From contig JAJFKA010000009.1 of the NCBI GenBank assembly GCA_021773555.1, positions 1-64,000 of the forward strand: a stretch of 64,000 bases of DNA. Reading direction: 5' to 3'. Within the stretch, counting starts at the first letter, position 1. Every line of letters begins with the position of its first letter. Shown here piece by piece: positions 8,697 to 17,772 of the stretch. Under the pieces are notes generated by a model that searched no databases, was not told the origin of the DNA, and was given only the letters and a program-made list of their open reading frames with translations. Source of the DNA: Gammaproteobacteria bacterium. GTDB taxonomy: Bacteria; Pseudomonadota; Gammaproteobacteria; Pseudomonadales; Azotimanducaceae. The position numbers and the translations under genes were made by a program.

Positions 8697-9625
8697 ACAA
8701 CAAACCAAAGCTCAGTGTAATTATCACAGTGTTTATGAGTGAGGAAAATCTGAAGGAGTCATTTCCGCGTATCGTCGGTCTGCAGGATCAGATCAATGAT
8801 ATGGAACTTGAATTTATCTTTGTGGTTGATGGTTCACCCGATGGCAGTCTCGCGCTGCTAAGGAAATACAAGGAAGAATTCCCGTTTATCAAGATCATCA
8901 GTTTTACGCGAAATTGTGGCGCGGTGAATGCTTTTCTAGCCGGACTCCGGAAATCGACCGGCGATTGTGTCACGGTGTTGCCGTCAGACCTGCAGGACCC
9001 GCCGGAGCTTGTGGTGTCGATGGTTGAGCAGTGGAGAGCAGGGTTTAAAGCTGTTTATGCGATTCGTCGAAACCGGGAAGATCCCGTGGCGACCAGGATG
9101 TTTGCAGCTGCGTACTATTTTCTGCTGCGCTTGATTGCGATCCCTGATTACCCAAAAACGGGCTTCGATGTGTTCCTGATTGGCAGGCAGGTTGTTGATG
9201 AGGTGTTAGCCAGCGAGGAGAAAAACTGCCACATCCAGAATGCCGTATTCATGCTCGGGTTTAACTACACCGAAATCTATTATGACCGCCAGGAACGAAC
9301 CCGCGGCAAATCAAGCTGGACCTTCGCGAAAAAACTTAAACATTTTATCGACTCGCTTGTTTCCTACTCCTATGTGCCGATCAGATCGATGACTGTACTG
9401 GGCATGCTGGTCTCCCTGTTGTCATTCGCTTACGGCATATTCATCCTGGTCGCGTCACTTTTTGTAGAACTGGAACAACCCGGTTGGGCGTCTTTAATGG
9501 TTATCATGTCTTTTCTATTGGGGACCGTGATGGTGATGCTTGGGATACTCGGTGAATATCTCTGGCGTATCCTCGATGAGGTGAGAGCCCGGAGTCCGTA
9601 CGTGATCGATGAATTTTATGACTGA
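8693..9625 (+). CDS. GtrB-like polyprenyl-phosphate glycosyltransferase (GT2)
   Basis: A 310-residue GT2 enzyme of the GtrB/DPM1 type: an N-terminal GT-A domain (SVIITVF, FVVDGSPDGS, PSDLQDPPE as the metal-binding/acceptor region) followed by two membrane helices at about residues 230-285. These enzymes move a sugar from a nucleotide onto undecaprenyl phosphate on the cytoplasmic face. Together with GtrA (2810-3244) and the GT-C-like protein (519-2813) it completes a three-part glycan-modification system. The start is TTG 8693, overlapping the previous stop. Its 3' end overlaps the convergent acetyltransferase gene by 10 bases. Confidence 0.88.
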   Translation: MNNKPKLSVIITVFMSEENLKESFPRIVGLQDQINDMELEFIFVVDGSPDGSLALLRKYKEEFPFIKIISFTRNCGAVNAFLAGLRKSTGDCVTVLPSDLQDPPELVVSMVEQWRAGFKAVYAIRRNREDPVATRMFAAAYYFLLRLIAIPDYPKTGFDVFLIGRQVVDEVLASEEKNCHIQNAVFMLGFNYTEIYYDRQERTRGKSSWTFAKKLKHFIDSLVSYSYVPIRSMTVLGMLVSLLSFAYGIFILVASLFVELEQPGWASLMVIMSFLLGTVMVMLGILGEYLWRILDEVRARSPYVIDEFYD

Positions 9626-10068
9626 CCGGCGTCCAGGCGCTGTCGCATCTCAGTGCCTGTGTGTGTGAAGCCATACTTTTCATAAAAGCCTCGATTGTGT
9701 TCCGTTGATTCCAGCAGGTAGAGACCATAGTCCCGACAACCCCGCGCCTTGGCGTTGCTGAGAGTCTGCAGCAGCAACAATCCGCCGATGTTTTTACCCC
9801 GGGCAATTGGATCAACAATCAATTCCTCGAGTTGGCAGTACTCGCCTTCATAACGCAGGGCCAGGTTGTAGCTCACCGTTGCGAGCCCCAGAATGAGGTC
9901 ATTTTCTTCAGCGACGACAATTTGTCCGCGTGCCTGCGCGAGCAGTGCCTCGAAGCCGTCACCGGAAGGACGCCTTTGCACCCCGCCATTAGCAGAACTT
10001 AATGCGGCGAGCAGATCGAGACACCGCTGCATGTCGGATTTAACCGCATCCCTTATTATGATCGTCAT
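9616..10068 (-). CDS. GNAT family N-acetyltransferase
   Basis: A 150-residue GNAT protein. Motif A is visible as LEELIVDPIARGKNIGGLLL, the acetyl-CoA pyrophosphate loop, and motif B as EHNRGFYEKYGF. The frame is open to 10188, but ATG 10068 overlaps the stop of the upstream permease gene (ATGA), and the GNAT fold begins there with MTIIIRDAV, so I use that start. The substrate cannot be told from sequence. It is coupled to the FetB-like gene and convergent with the glycan operon. Confidence 0.85.
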   Translation of the reverse strand: MTIIIRDAVKSDMQRCLDLLAALSSANGGVQRRPSGDGFEALLAQARGQIVVAEENDLILGLATVSYNLALRYEGEYCQLEELIVDPIARGKNIGGLLLLQTLSNAKARGCRDYGLYLLESTEHNRGFYEKYGFTHTGTEMRQRLDAGQS

Positions 10069-10823
10069 GCGTTGTCGCCGCCCGTGCTTAAATGATTCAT
10101 CGCACGGGGTTGAACTGTGCAGAGCTTTGATCTTGCCATTATCAGAAACAATACACATGAAAACCCTGCTGAAGTAAACAGCATGCACATCACCAGAATT
10201 TGATATCGTGCCGCGATAAAGGGTTCAACGCCGGAGAGTATCTGCCCTGTCATCATGCCTGGCAGGGATACCAGGCCGACAGCGAATAGTGAATTGATGA
10301 TGGGTATCAGGGCTGCATGCAGCGCAATACCCCGGGCCTCGTCGTAGTCTAGTCCCCTGTCCAGCTCTGCCATCAATCGTTCTGCGGCGAGGCTGATGCT
10401 GTTCATGGCCGCGGCGAAAATCATTCCAGCAAGCGGAATAAGATGCTGCGGTGAATACCAGCGCTCGACTGACAGAATTAGCTGGGTGACGACTGCAAGC
10501 GTCAGGCCTCCAGCGATAACAATCGAGGTCAGGGTCAGGCCGAGTAGTGACCATCTCTGCTTTGCAACACTACCAAGTGCGATCCAGCCAGCGGCGATGA
10601 CCATCACCAGTAAAACACCCAGAATGATCAGTCCGTTGTCGGCGTTGAAGATGAATGCCAGTACATAACCAATCAGTAACAACTGTATGAGCATCCGGCA
10701 CATACCATAAATCGCCTGTAATGCGTCAACAGACCACAAATACAGAATGAAGATCATGAGCATCACTGGCAGGAATGCGATCGCCAGGTGGGCGAAAGGA
10801 ATCGTCTGGATGGTCGTCGACAT
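10065..10823 (-). CDS. fetB: FetB-like ABC transporter permease (UPF0014 family)
   Basis: A 252-residue membrane protein with 6-7 hydrophobic helices and the UPF0014/FetB hallmark stretches: PLAGMIFAAAMNSISLAAER near the middle, then VGLVSLPGMMTGQILSG and AARYQILVM. In E. coli FetB pairs with the ATPase FetA in iron export and oxidative-stress tolerance. No ATPase gene of that type is adjacent here; the next gene is a GNAT overlapping by four bases. Either fetA lies elsewhere or the protein uses another ATPase. Family call is strong. Confidence 0.85.
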   Translation of the reverse strand: MSTTIQTIPFAHLAIAFLPVMLMIFILYLWSVDALQAIYGMCRMLIQLLLIGYVLAFIFNADNGLIILGVLLVMVIAAGWIALGSVAKQRWSLLGLTLTSIVIAGGLTLAVVTQLILSVERWYSPQHLIPLAGMIFAAAMNSISLAAERLMAELDRGLDYDEARGIALHAALIPIINSLFAVGLVSLPGMMTGQILSGVEPFIAARYQILVMCMLFTSAGFSCVLFLIMARSKLCTVQPRAMNHLSTGGDNA

Positions 10824-10857
10824 GTGTGTACGGAACCTCTCGGGTCACGCTACTTTA

Positions 10858-12576
10858 TCATTCATTACCTGAGGACGTTGACGGGACTTGAAGTGCATCG
10901 TACACAATATTACCGGCCACGATCGTCATCAATACTTTCCCGTTCAGTATTTTATCCGGGGCAGACACAGCCAGTTGAAACGGATCGATGTCCATCACTG
11001 TAATATCAGCCCATTTGTCCGCAGCAAGGATGCCAGTCTGCGCCTCGCGGAATGCAGCATAGGCCGGGAGCAAAGTGTAGGCTCCGACTGCCTGATAGAT
11101 ATCGTAGGCCTCATCAGGATACCAGCCGCCAATTGGTTCGGAATTTTTATCCTGCCGGGTGATAGCCGAGTGCAAACCGTAAAATATGCTGTGGTCGGAT
11201 CCTGGATTGTCTGAGTTGAATATCACCGTTGCCCCTGTTCGATACAGAGATTGCCAGGCATAGGCACCAAGAACGCGTTTACTGCCGAGGCGGTCTTCTG
11301 CCCAGGTTTTGTCCTCGACTGCATGAGGGGGTTGCATGGATGCGATGATACTCATTTGCGAAAACCGGGGAAGGTCATTTGGATGTAAGACCTGAGCATG
11401 CTCGATTCGATGTCGATTCTTCTGGCTGTCTGGATATTGTTTGAACACAGACGCGAAATAATCCAGTGTATCTCGATTCCCCGCATCGCCAATGGCGTGA
11501 ATGCCCACCTGAAAACCGCTGGCCATGAGCCGGGTGACGAGGTCTTGATCGAAACCGTAGTCGCTGCCACTGACACCTCTCTGGCCGGGTGCATCGCTGT
11601 AGTCATCAAGCATCCTGGCACCCCGCGAACCGAGTGCGCCATCGTAATATGCCTTCACGGAGCGGGTGACCAGCATGCGGTCGTTATCAGAATCAGGGCC
11701 ACGTTTGATCCAGGCCTCTGACAAAGCCTGATCCCGGGCGGACAGCATCGCGTAAACCCGAATCGGCAGCCGATTTTCTGCCTCCAGTTCTGTCAGTGCC
11801 TGCATCAGTACTGAATTGAGACCGGCGTCGTGAACCGTGACGTATCCGTCTGCCGCCATTTGATTGAGGCCAGCAACGATTTGCGCCTTGATTTCGGCCA
11901 GATCCGGTGCTGGAACTGCATCATCGAGCAACTTAACCGCCCGGTTGAGTACCAGGCCGTTCGGTTCGCCGTTGTCGAAGTGGCCGATTTCTCCGCCAGC
12001 GCTCTGCGGCGTGTCCCTGGTAATACCAGCGCGATCGAGTCCGAGTTGATTTGTCCAGCCTGCGAAGCCATGCAGGCTGCGCATGAACACCGGATGATTC
12101 GGTACCTTCTCTGAAAGCAGTTTGAGGTCAGGGTAGTGGTTAGCCCATGCACCCTCATCCCACCCCTGACCGAGAATCCAGTCGCCATTAGGAACCGTTT
12201 GAGCCCGGGCAGCAATTAGCTCAACCGCCTGCGTCTCGGTTTTCACTTTGGTGAGGTTAACCTTGCTGAGACTGGCGCCAAGTTCAGGCACATGGGTATG
12301 TGAATCGACGAGACCGGGCAGCATCGTTGCTTCACCAACGTCTATCACCCGGGTGGATGGGTCAATCAGTGCTTGCAGGTTTTCCCTGAGTCCCACAGCC
12401 AGAATCTTGCCATCACGGATGGCTACAGTGTTTGCTGTGGCTGGCCGGTGACTTAATCCGTCCATGGTGTAAACGCGAGCTCCGGTCAATAAAAGTTCCG
12501 CTTTCACATCGCTCAATTCGCGCTCGGGGGAACACGCTGAGATTAAAAGCGTGATCACGAGAAGGCCAGACAGCAT
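10858..12576 (-). CDS. YtcJ-like amidohydrolase, lipoprotein
   Basis: About 572 residues, Amidohydro_3 (YtcJ) family, a metal-dependent hydrolase. Seen are the DSHTH metal motif after the N-terminal beta-sandwich, GIHAIGDAGNRDTLDYF, RIEHAQVL, and the late NSDNPGSDHS with the catalytic aspartate region. The N-terminus from ATG 12576 reads MLSGLLVITLLISAC, a lipoprotein signal with the lipid-bearing cysteine at residue 15. A TTG at 12615 would add 13 positively charged residues, which is also possible. It should therefore be membrane-anchored and act in the periplasm. The substrate is unknown; family members cleave amides, formamides or carbamates. Confidence 0.88.
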   Translation of the reverse strand: MLSGLLVITLLISACSPERELSDVKAELLLTGARVYTMDGLSHRPATANTVAIRDGKILAVGLRENLQALIDPSTRVIDVGEATMLPGLVDSHTHVPELGASLSKVNLTKVKTETQAVELIAARAQTVPNGDWILGQGWDEGAWANHYPDLKLLSEKVPNHPVFMRSLHGFAGWTNQLGLDRAGITRDTPQSAGGEIGHFDNGEPNGLVLNRAVKLLDDAVPAPDLAEIKAQIVAGLNQMAADGYVTVHDAGLNSVLMQALTELEAENRLPIRVYAMLSARDQALSEAWIKRGPDSDNDRMLVTRSVKAYYDGALGSRGARMLDDYSDAPGQRGVSGSDYGFDQDLVTRLMASGFQVGIHAIGDAGNRDTLDYFASVFKQYPDSQKNRHRIEHAQVLHPNDLPRFSQMSIIASMQPPHAVEDKTWAEDRLGSKRVLGAYAWQSLYRTGATVIFNSDNPGSDHSIFYGLHSAITRQDKNSEPIGGWYPDEAYDIYQAVGAYTLLPAYAAFREAQTGILAADKWADITVMDIDPFQLAVSAPDKILNGKVLMTIVAGNIVYDALQVPSTSSGNE

Positions 12577-12636
12577 GCGCCACGCCGGTCTGGTCCAGCG
12601 CCTACGTTGTACCAAAAAGTTCAGGACTTCCAGAAA

Positions 12637-13086
12637 TTATCCCTCACCGCCTTCTTCTTCCATAATGTAGCTCTCCAGTTCCTCAATCACCGTGGACTGC
12701 TCGCGGATAATGAATTTGAGGAGGTCACCGATCGTGATGATACCGACCAGAGCTTCACCATTGACCACGGGCAGGTGTCTGATCTTGTGTTGGCTCATAA
12801 GCCCCATACAGATATCGACACTGGTATCCGCTGCCACGGAAACCACCTCTGTAGTCATGATGTCAGAAACCTGGGTTTCCTTTGATGACTTATTTTGCAG
12901 AATCACCTTTCGCGCATAATCTCGCTCAGAGATGATGCCGGACAATTGCCCGTTTGCATTAAGCACGGGGAGTGCGCCGACTTCCCTGTCCTTCATCATT
13001 TTGATTGCCTGGTACACGGACTGGGTTTCCGAGATTGACCAGATACCGGATTCCTTTTCCTCTAACATTGCGCTGACGGTAGTCAT
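12637..13086 (-). CDS. Two-CBS-domain protein
   Basis: A 149-residue protein made of two CBS domains (about residues 8-65 and 74-130), with SGIISERDYARKVI closing the first and LVGIITIGDLLKFII closing the second, then an acidic tail ending EEEGGEG. CBS pairs bind adenine nucleotides and act as energy or ionic sensors. It is a stand-alone regulator with no fused effector. It starts at ATG 13086 and lies 60 bases upstream of the amidohydrolase gene on the same strand. Confidence 0.9.
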   Translation of the reverse strand: MTTVSAMLEEKESGIWSISETQSVYQAIKMMKDREVGALPVLNANGQLSGIISERDYARKVILQNKSSKETQVSDIMTTEVVSVAADTSVDICMGLMSQHKIRHLPVVNGEALVGIITIGDLLKFIIREQSTVIEELESYIMEEEGGEG

Positions 13087-13458
13087 GATGTTGCCCCTTC
13101 ATATTATTGTCGTCACTCGGACTAAAAAAAGACCGATTGTTTTATAGGGTGAGATTTGACGCATTTACAAATCACTGCTTACCTGTGAAAACACCATAAC
13201 TCCAACCACGGATGATTTGAAAGAGGTAATGGCGGGAGCGATCCCGGCAGCTAGTGGTCTGTGAATACTAACTTATTGGTAGAAGCCTGAAAACAGGCGC
13301 CTGGCTGGAGCTAAACGTAGTTTACACGAGGGTTCCAGCGGTTCGGCACGCCGGGTGCCACGGCTGTGCGGTATATCGTCGCTCATAGAACGACTGCTGA
13401 CACAATGGTGTCAGGGGGATGCAGGTACAATGTCATACACACGAAAACGGGGTCACCT
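13087..13458. other. Intergenic region with a short inverted repeat
   Basis: About 370 bases between the divergent CBS and GST genes, with no convincing gene. A 7-base inverted repeat CTGACAC-AATG-GTGTCAG lies at 13397-13414, about 45 bases before the GST start, followed by TACAAT at 13427-13432, a possible -10 box. It could be an operator for the GST gene. Evidence is weak; I see nothing else recognisable. Confidence 0.3.
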
Positions 13459-14175
13459 ATGATTACGCTCTACACCTTTCCTGAAGCGTTCGGGCTTCGT
13501 AACGTAAGCCCATTCTGCCTGAAGGTTGAAATGGCCTTGAAGCATCTGGAACTACCACATCGAATTGAACTGCAGGCGGATCCGCGGCAGGCTCCCAAAG
13601 GCAAACTACCTTACATTGATATCGACGGACAGATTATCCCGGATTCGGAAATCATTTTTGAACACCTGGACGAGATGACGAATGGGGCATTATTCGGCCA
13701 GTTGAGTCCGCAGGAACGAGCCCAGGGAACTGCCGTGACACGACTGCTGGAAGACCATCTTTACTGGATGATGGTGGCCAGCCGCTGGCTCGACGATGAT
13801 TGGTGGCCCAATGTGAAGGCCGGATTTTTTGCCAGCATGCCACTGCCGGTACGCACCATTGTCGGCCCTCTGGCGCGACGGCAGATGCGCCAGACTTATA
13901 ACCTGCACGGTCTCGGCAGGCACTCCCTGGACGAGCAAAAAGCATTTGCGGCCAGAGACCTGAAAGCGATAGCAGATATGGTCGCTGATACCGGGTATGT
14001 AGTGGCCGGACGGTTAACGGCCTTTGACTTTACGACGGCGAGCATGATTGCAGGCCTGATTGATAACAAACCCGCGACCTGGTTAACGCGGCTTGCCGAT
14101 GAACAACCCGCTCTGCGCGAATATGCTGAACGCATTCAGGCAGAAGTTGGCGTCTACGGTCGAGTTGATATTTAA
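13459..14175 (+). CDS. Glutathione S-transferase family protein
   Basis: A 238-residue thioredoxin-fold GST-like protein. The N-terminal domain begins MITLYTFPEAFGLRNVSPFCLKVE, with a Cys near the usual catalytic position, then KLPYIDIDGQIIPDSEIIFEHL, the cis-Pro and glutathione-binding Asp-Ser motif. A helical C-terminal domain follows. The frame is open upstream, but ATG 13459 starts exactly at the domain and has GGGG seven bases before it. The sequence is closer to the Fax/metaxin-like GST branch than to classical bacterial GSTs. The function is probably detoxification or reductive metabolism. Confidence 0.85.
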   Translation: MITLYTFPEAFGLRNVSPFCLKVEMALKHLELPHRIELQADPRQAPKGKLPYIDIDGQIIPDSEIIFEHLDEMTNGALFGQLSPQERAQGTAVTRLLEDHLYWMMVASRWLDDDWWPNVKAGFFASMPLPVRTIVGPLARRQMRQTYNLHGLGRHSLDEQKAFAARDLKAIADMVADTGYVVAGRLTAFDFTTASMIAGLIDNKPATWLTRLADEQPALREYAERIQAEVGVYGRVDI

Positions 14176-15038
14176 GTCAAAGGATAGGCGCCAGATCGCC
14201 TTATTTCCTCGGATAACCCGGAAATTGGTTCTGGCGCAGAAGGTAGTTTTCCAGCGGGCAGCGGCCAGGCGATAGGAGTCACGTCGCTGGCAATGGGCGC
14301 TCCGGCTTTGATGCCTGCCCTGTCCACCGCGAAATGTTTTCCTCTGTCACTACGGGTGTTACCGTCACGGAAAAAGATCATGGTGTGCACCTCTCTCGTA
14401 TCGTTGGTAGAGTTCGGTTTGGCGCAATGTGCCGTCAGTGCGTGATGAAATGCCACCGAACCGGCCGGAACCTCAACAAACTCAGGGTCAGACACGCTGA
14501 CCGCGTCGACCTGTTCGGCCAGTTCGGTTTCGCTGGCGTTGAAAATATTGACCAGTTTGCGGATTCCCAGTTGATGCGAGCCGGGTATATAACCGAGGCA
14601 TCCCGACGCGAGCGTTGATCCGGAAAACGGGATCCACGCGGTGAGTGCGTCGCTCTCTGTCATTGGCCAGTACGGCAAGTCCTGATGTGGATCAGTAAGC
14701 CGTCCCCCGGATTCCTTGAACAACGCCTGGTCGTGCCAGAGCCGGATCGCGTCTGCATCTAAAAGTTCCGCTGCTGCCTGGGTGATGGCCGGGTGAAATG
14801 TTAGCGGGCGCACATCAGGGAAATCTTCCCAGAGATTCATGCATTGTAGAAACGACCGCTCATAACGCGAGCGGGCAGCGAGGGGTCTTGAATCGAACCG
14901 CTTGCGAGAGCTCACTGCGTTGCGCACGGCAACCTGGTAATGGCCAAGTTCATCGAGAGAAATCAGGTCCGGCACGACCACGTATCCGTCATGACGAAAT
15001 TTGTTGATGGTCGATTGATCGAGCACGTTGTCTTTCAT
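14172..15038 (-). CDS. Phytanoyl-CoA dioxygenase (PhyH) family oxygenase
   Basis: A 288-residue Fe(II)/2-oxoglutarate oxygenase of the PhyH family. The iron facial triad is suggested by HQD in LTDPHQDLPYWPM and a late His in the FHHALTAHCAKPNST segment, followed by an Arg (REVHTMIFF) for 2-oxoglutarate. It begins HDGYVVVPDLIS, typical of the family. It is divergent from uxuA across about 140 bases and convergent with the GST gene (4-base overlap). The substrate is unknown. Confidence 0.85.
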   Translation of the reverse strand: MKDNVLDQSTINKFRHDGYVVVPDLISLDELGHYQVAVRNAVSSRKRFDSRPLAARSRYERSFLQCMNLWEDFPDVRPLTFHPAITQAAAELLDADAIRLWHDQALFKESGGRLTDPHQDLPYWPMTESDALTAWIPFSGSTLASGCLGYIPGSHQLGIRKLVNIFNASETELAEQVDAVSVSDPEFVEVPAGSVAFHHALTAHCAKPNSTNDTREVHTMIFFRDGNTRSDRGKHFAVDRAGIKAGAPIASDVTPIAWPLPAGKLPSAPEPISGLSEEIRRSGAYPLT

Positions 15039-15178
15039 GGGACCTTCAAGTCGAGGTTGTGCAGGTTGATAGAATTTAGCGCTTTATCAGCTCGCTGCAA
15101 AGTATTCGGGAAGCGGTTGCTTGGCAAATCACACTCAGGTGTTTACATTGAGCCTTTATCTAAGATGGTGTAAGCGGG

Positions 15179-16360
15179 ATGGAAGAGACCTTTCGCTGGT
15201 TCGGCCCTGAAGACAGCGTAACGCTTGCAAACATCCTGCAGGCGGGAGCCCGTGGGGTGGTAACAGCACTCGATCACATTGCCACGGGTGAAGTATGGCC
15301 AGTTGAAGAGATTGCGCAGCGCAAAGCGCTGATTGAGTCCCACGGGCTGACCTGGTCCGTTGTAGAAAGTGTGCCGCTGCACAATGACATAAAAACGCGT
15401 AAGGGGGAGTTCGAGGTCTACCTGCGCAATTATCAGCAAACCATTCGTAACCTGGGCGAGCAGGGCATTAACCGGATCTGCTATAACTTTATGCCGGTGG
15501 TTGACTGGACGCGAACTAACCTGAATTACGAGTTACCGAACAAAGCAGAAGCTTTGCGCTTCGAAATGGCTGATTTTGCGGCCTACGATATATACATGCT
15601 GCAACGCCCCGGATCCGAGGCGAGTTATCCAGCTGAGGTCATCGCGCGAGCCAGGCAACGGTTTGAATTGTTGACCGGGCCTGAGCGGTTAGCGCTTGAG
15701 AAAAATATTATTGCCGGCTTACCAGGCGGCGAAGGTTCCTACAACCGTGCAGGTATCAGTGCTGCCATAGCGGAATTCTCAGCCATGGGTACAGAAGGCT
15801 TGCGGGGAAACTTTTTTGCGTTTCTGAAGGACATTGTCCCTGTCGCCGAGGAATCGAATGTCTGCATGTGCGTGCATCCTGACGACCCGCCGTTCTCGCT
15901 GTTCGGCTTGCCCAGGGTTGTTTCAACAGCAGATGATGCCAGGGCGTTGTTGCAGGCCGTGCCGAGTCCTGCCAACGGGTTAACCATGTGCGCCGGATCC
16001 TACGGGGCACGCTCTGATAATGATCTGGTTGCCATGATTCGAGAGTTCGGCAGCCATATACAGTTTGTACATTTGCGTAATATCCGACGACTCGATGATG
16101 GCTCCTTTTACGAATCTGACCATCTGGATGGTGATAACGATATTGTCGGGGTGGTGGATGCGCTGCTCCAGGAGGAATCAGAGAGACCGCAGGCAGGCGC
16201 GATACCGATGCGCCCGGACCACGGTCACGCGATTGGTGATGAGAAGGGTAATGCGGGTATCCGCCCCGGATACTCATTTGCCGGTCGAATGAAAGGGCTG
16301 GCTGAATTGCGTGGTGTTATCCATACATTGACCACGCTTCGTCGACGAAGCGAGTCATGA
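15179..16360 (+). CDS. uxuA: Mannonate dehydratase
   Basis: A 393-residue TIM-barrel dehydratase that turns D-mannonate into 2-keto-3-deoxygluconate in hexuronate catabolism. Length equals the family norm. Recognisable segments include FRWFGPEDSV at the N-terminus, VVESVPLHNDIKTR, CYNFMPVVDWTRT, CVHPDDPPFSLFGLPR and the final RPDHGHAIGDE with metal-binding His residues. ATG 15179 is used. The stop overlaps the start of uxaC by four bases, so uxuA-uxaC-uxuB form one operon for glucuronate breakdown. Confidence 0.95.
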   Translation: MEETFRWFGPEDSVTLANILQAGARGVVTALDHIATGEVWPVEEIAQRKALIESHGLTWSVVESVPLHNDIKTRKGEFEVYLRNYQQTIRNLGEQGINRICYNFMPVVDWTRTNLNYELPNKAEALRFEMADFAAYDIYMLQRPGSEASYPAEVIARARQRFELLTGPERLALEKNIIAGLPGGEGSYNRAGISAAIAEFSAMGTEGLRGNFFAFLKDIVPVAEESNVCMCVHPDDPPFSLFGLPRVVSTADDARALLQAVPSPANGLTMCAGSYGARSDNDLVAMIREFGSHIQFVHLRNIRRLDDGSFYESDHLDGDNDIVGVVDALLQEESERPQAGAIPMRPDHGHAIGDEKGNAGIRPGYSFAGRMKGLAELRGVIHTLTTLRRRSES

Positions 16361-17772
16361 CCGAAGCGATGCTTCACCCTGACCGTCTTTTCCCGTCGAA
16401 TCCGGTGGAACGGGACATTGCCAGGCACCTGTATTCCGGGGTCAGGGACCTACCCATCGTCAGCCCTCACGGACACACTGATCCAGCCTGGTTTTCCGAA
16501 AATCGCGCATTTGGAAATCCCACAGAATTGTTGATCATCCCGGACCACTATGTTTTCCGGATGCTCTACAGCCAGGGTATCAGCCTCGAGAAACTCGGTC
16601 TGATCGACAAAGCCGGGAGTAGCCAGCCAGCTGATCCCGAGCAGGTGTGGCAGTTGTTCGCCAGCCACTATCACCTGTTCCAGGGTACGCCGAGTCGAAT
16701 CTGGCTGGACCATGTGTTCTTCGAAATATTTGGTTTAACTGAGCCGTTGAGCGCGGCGACGGCAGATCGGTATTACGAGACCATCAGGGACAAGCTGGCG
16801 ACGCCGGAGTTTCGTCCCCGTGCATTGTTTGAACGGTTCAATATTGAGGTACTGGCAACCACGGAATCGCCGCTTGATGATCTCGGGCATCATGCACAAA
16901 TACAGTCAGGCGATTGGACCGGCAACGTGATTACAACATTTCGCCCGGATCCGGTGACTGATCCGGAATTTGAGAATTTTGCCGCGAACCTGGACGAACT
17001 GGCCGCACTCACCGGCGAGGATACCCGCCACTATAGCGGTTACCTCGACGCGCTGCGGCAGCGTCGTGAATTCTTTCGACAACATGGTGCCACTGCGACT
17101 GACCATGGCCATCCGACCGCGGCGACTGCTGATCTCACTGCGAAAGAAGCCGCGTCACTGTTTGCAGTTGTTCGCGCCGGCAATTGCAGCATTGATGAAG
17201 CAGAACTGTTTCGCGCTCAGATGTTGACGGAAATGGCGGCCATGTCCCTGGAGGATCATCTGGTGATGCAGATTCATCCCGGATCGTACCGCAATCACAA
17301 CCAGACTCTGTACACACGATTTGGCAGAGACATGGGCGCCGATATTCCCACGCGGACTGATTATGTCAACGGTCTGCGTCCGTTGTTGAACCGATTCGGT
17401 AACGAACCAGACCTTGCAATTATTCTGTTCACGCTGGATGAGACAACCTACAGCCGTGAACTCGCGCCCCTGGCAGGTCACTATCCATGCCTGACGCTGG
17501 GTCCGGCATGGTGGTTTTACGACAGTCCGGAAGGCATGCGTCGATATCGACACAGCACCATGGAAACGGCTGGATTCCATAACACTGCCGGGTTTAACGA
17601 TGATACCCGCGCGTTTTTGTCGATACCTGCCCGGCACGATATGGCCCGGCGTATAGATTGCGGCGTCCTTGCCAACCTGGTGGCAGAACATCGCCTCAAC
17701 GAAGCGGAGGCAGAAACGCTGGCAAGCCAGCTGGCGTACTCGCTGGCAAAGCAAGCCTACCGAATCCCATGA
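16357..17772 (+). CDS. uxaC: Glucuronate isomerase
   Basis: A 471-residue uronate isomerase, the first step of hexuronate catabolism (glucuronate to fructuronate). The N-terminal metal motif SPHGHTDP, the central ATTESPLDDL, and LGPAWWFYDSPEGMRRYRHSTMETAGF near the C-terminus are characteristic. Length equals the E. coli enzyme. It is coupled on both sides by ATGA overlaps to uxuA and uxuB. Confidence 0.95.
   Translation: MTEAMLHPDRLFPSNPVERDIARHLYSGVRDLPIVSPHGHTDPAWFSENRAFGNPTELLIIPDHYVFRMLYSQGISLEKLGLIDKAGSSQPADPEQVWQLFASHYHLFQGTPSRIWLDHVFFEIFGLTEPLSAATADRYYETIRDKLATPEFRPRALFERFNIEVLATTESPLDDLGHHAQIQSGDWTGNVITTFRPDPVTDPEFENFAANLDELAALTGEDTRHYSGYLDALRQRREFFRQHGATATDHGHPTAATADLTAKEAASLFAVVRAGNCSIDEAELFRAQMLTEMAAMSLEDHLVMQIHPGSYRNHNQTLYTRFGRDMGADIPTRTDYVNGLRPLLNRFGNEPDLAIILFTLDETTYSRELAPLAGHYPCLTLGPAWWFYDSPEGMRRYRHSTMETAGFHNTAGFNDDTRAFLSIPARHDMARRIDCGVLANLVAEHRLNEAEAETLASQLAYSLAKQAYRIP

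Noticed and set aside
13280-13300. Hairpin GCCTG-AAAA-CAGGC as terminator or RNA gene
   Set aside because: Only a five-base stem with no T-run, and no cloverleaf or other RNA structure nearby.
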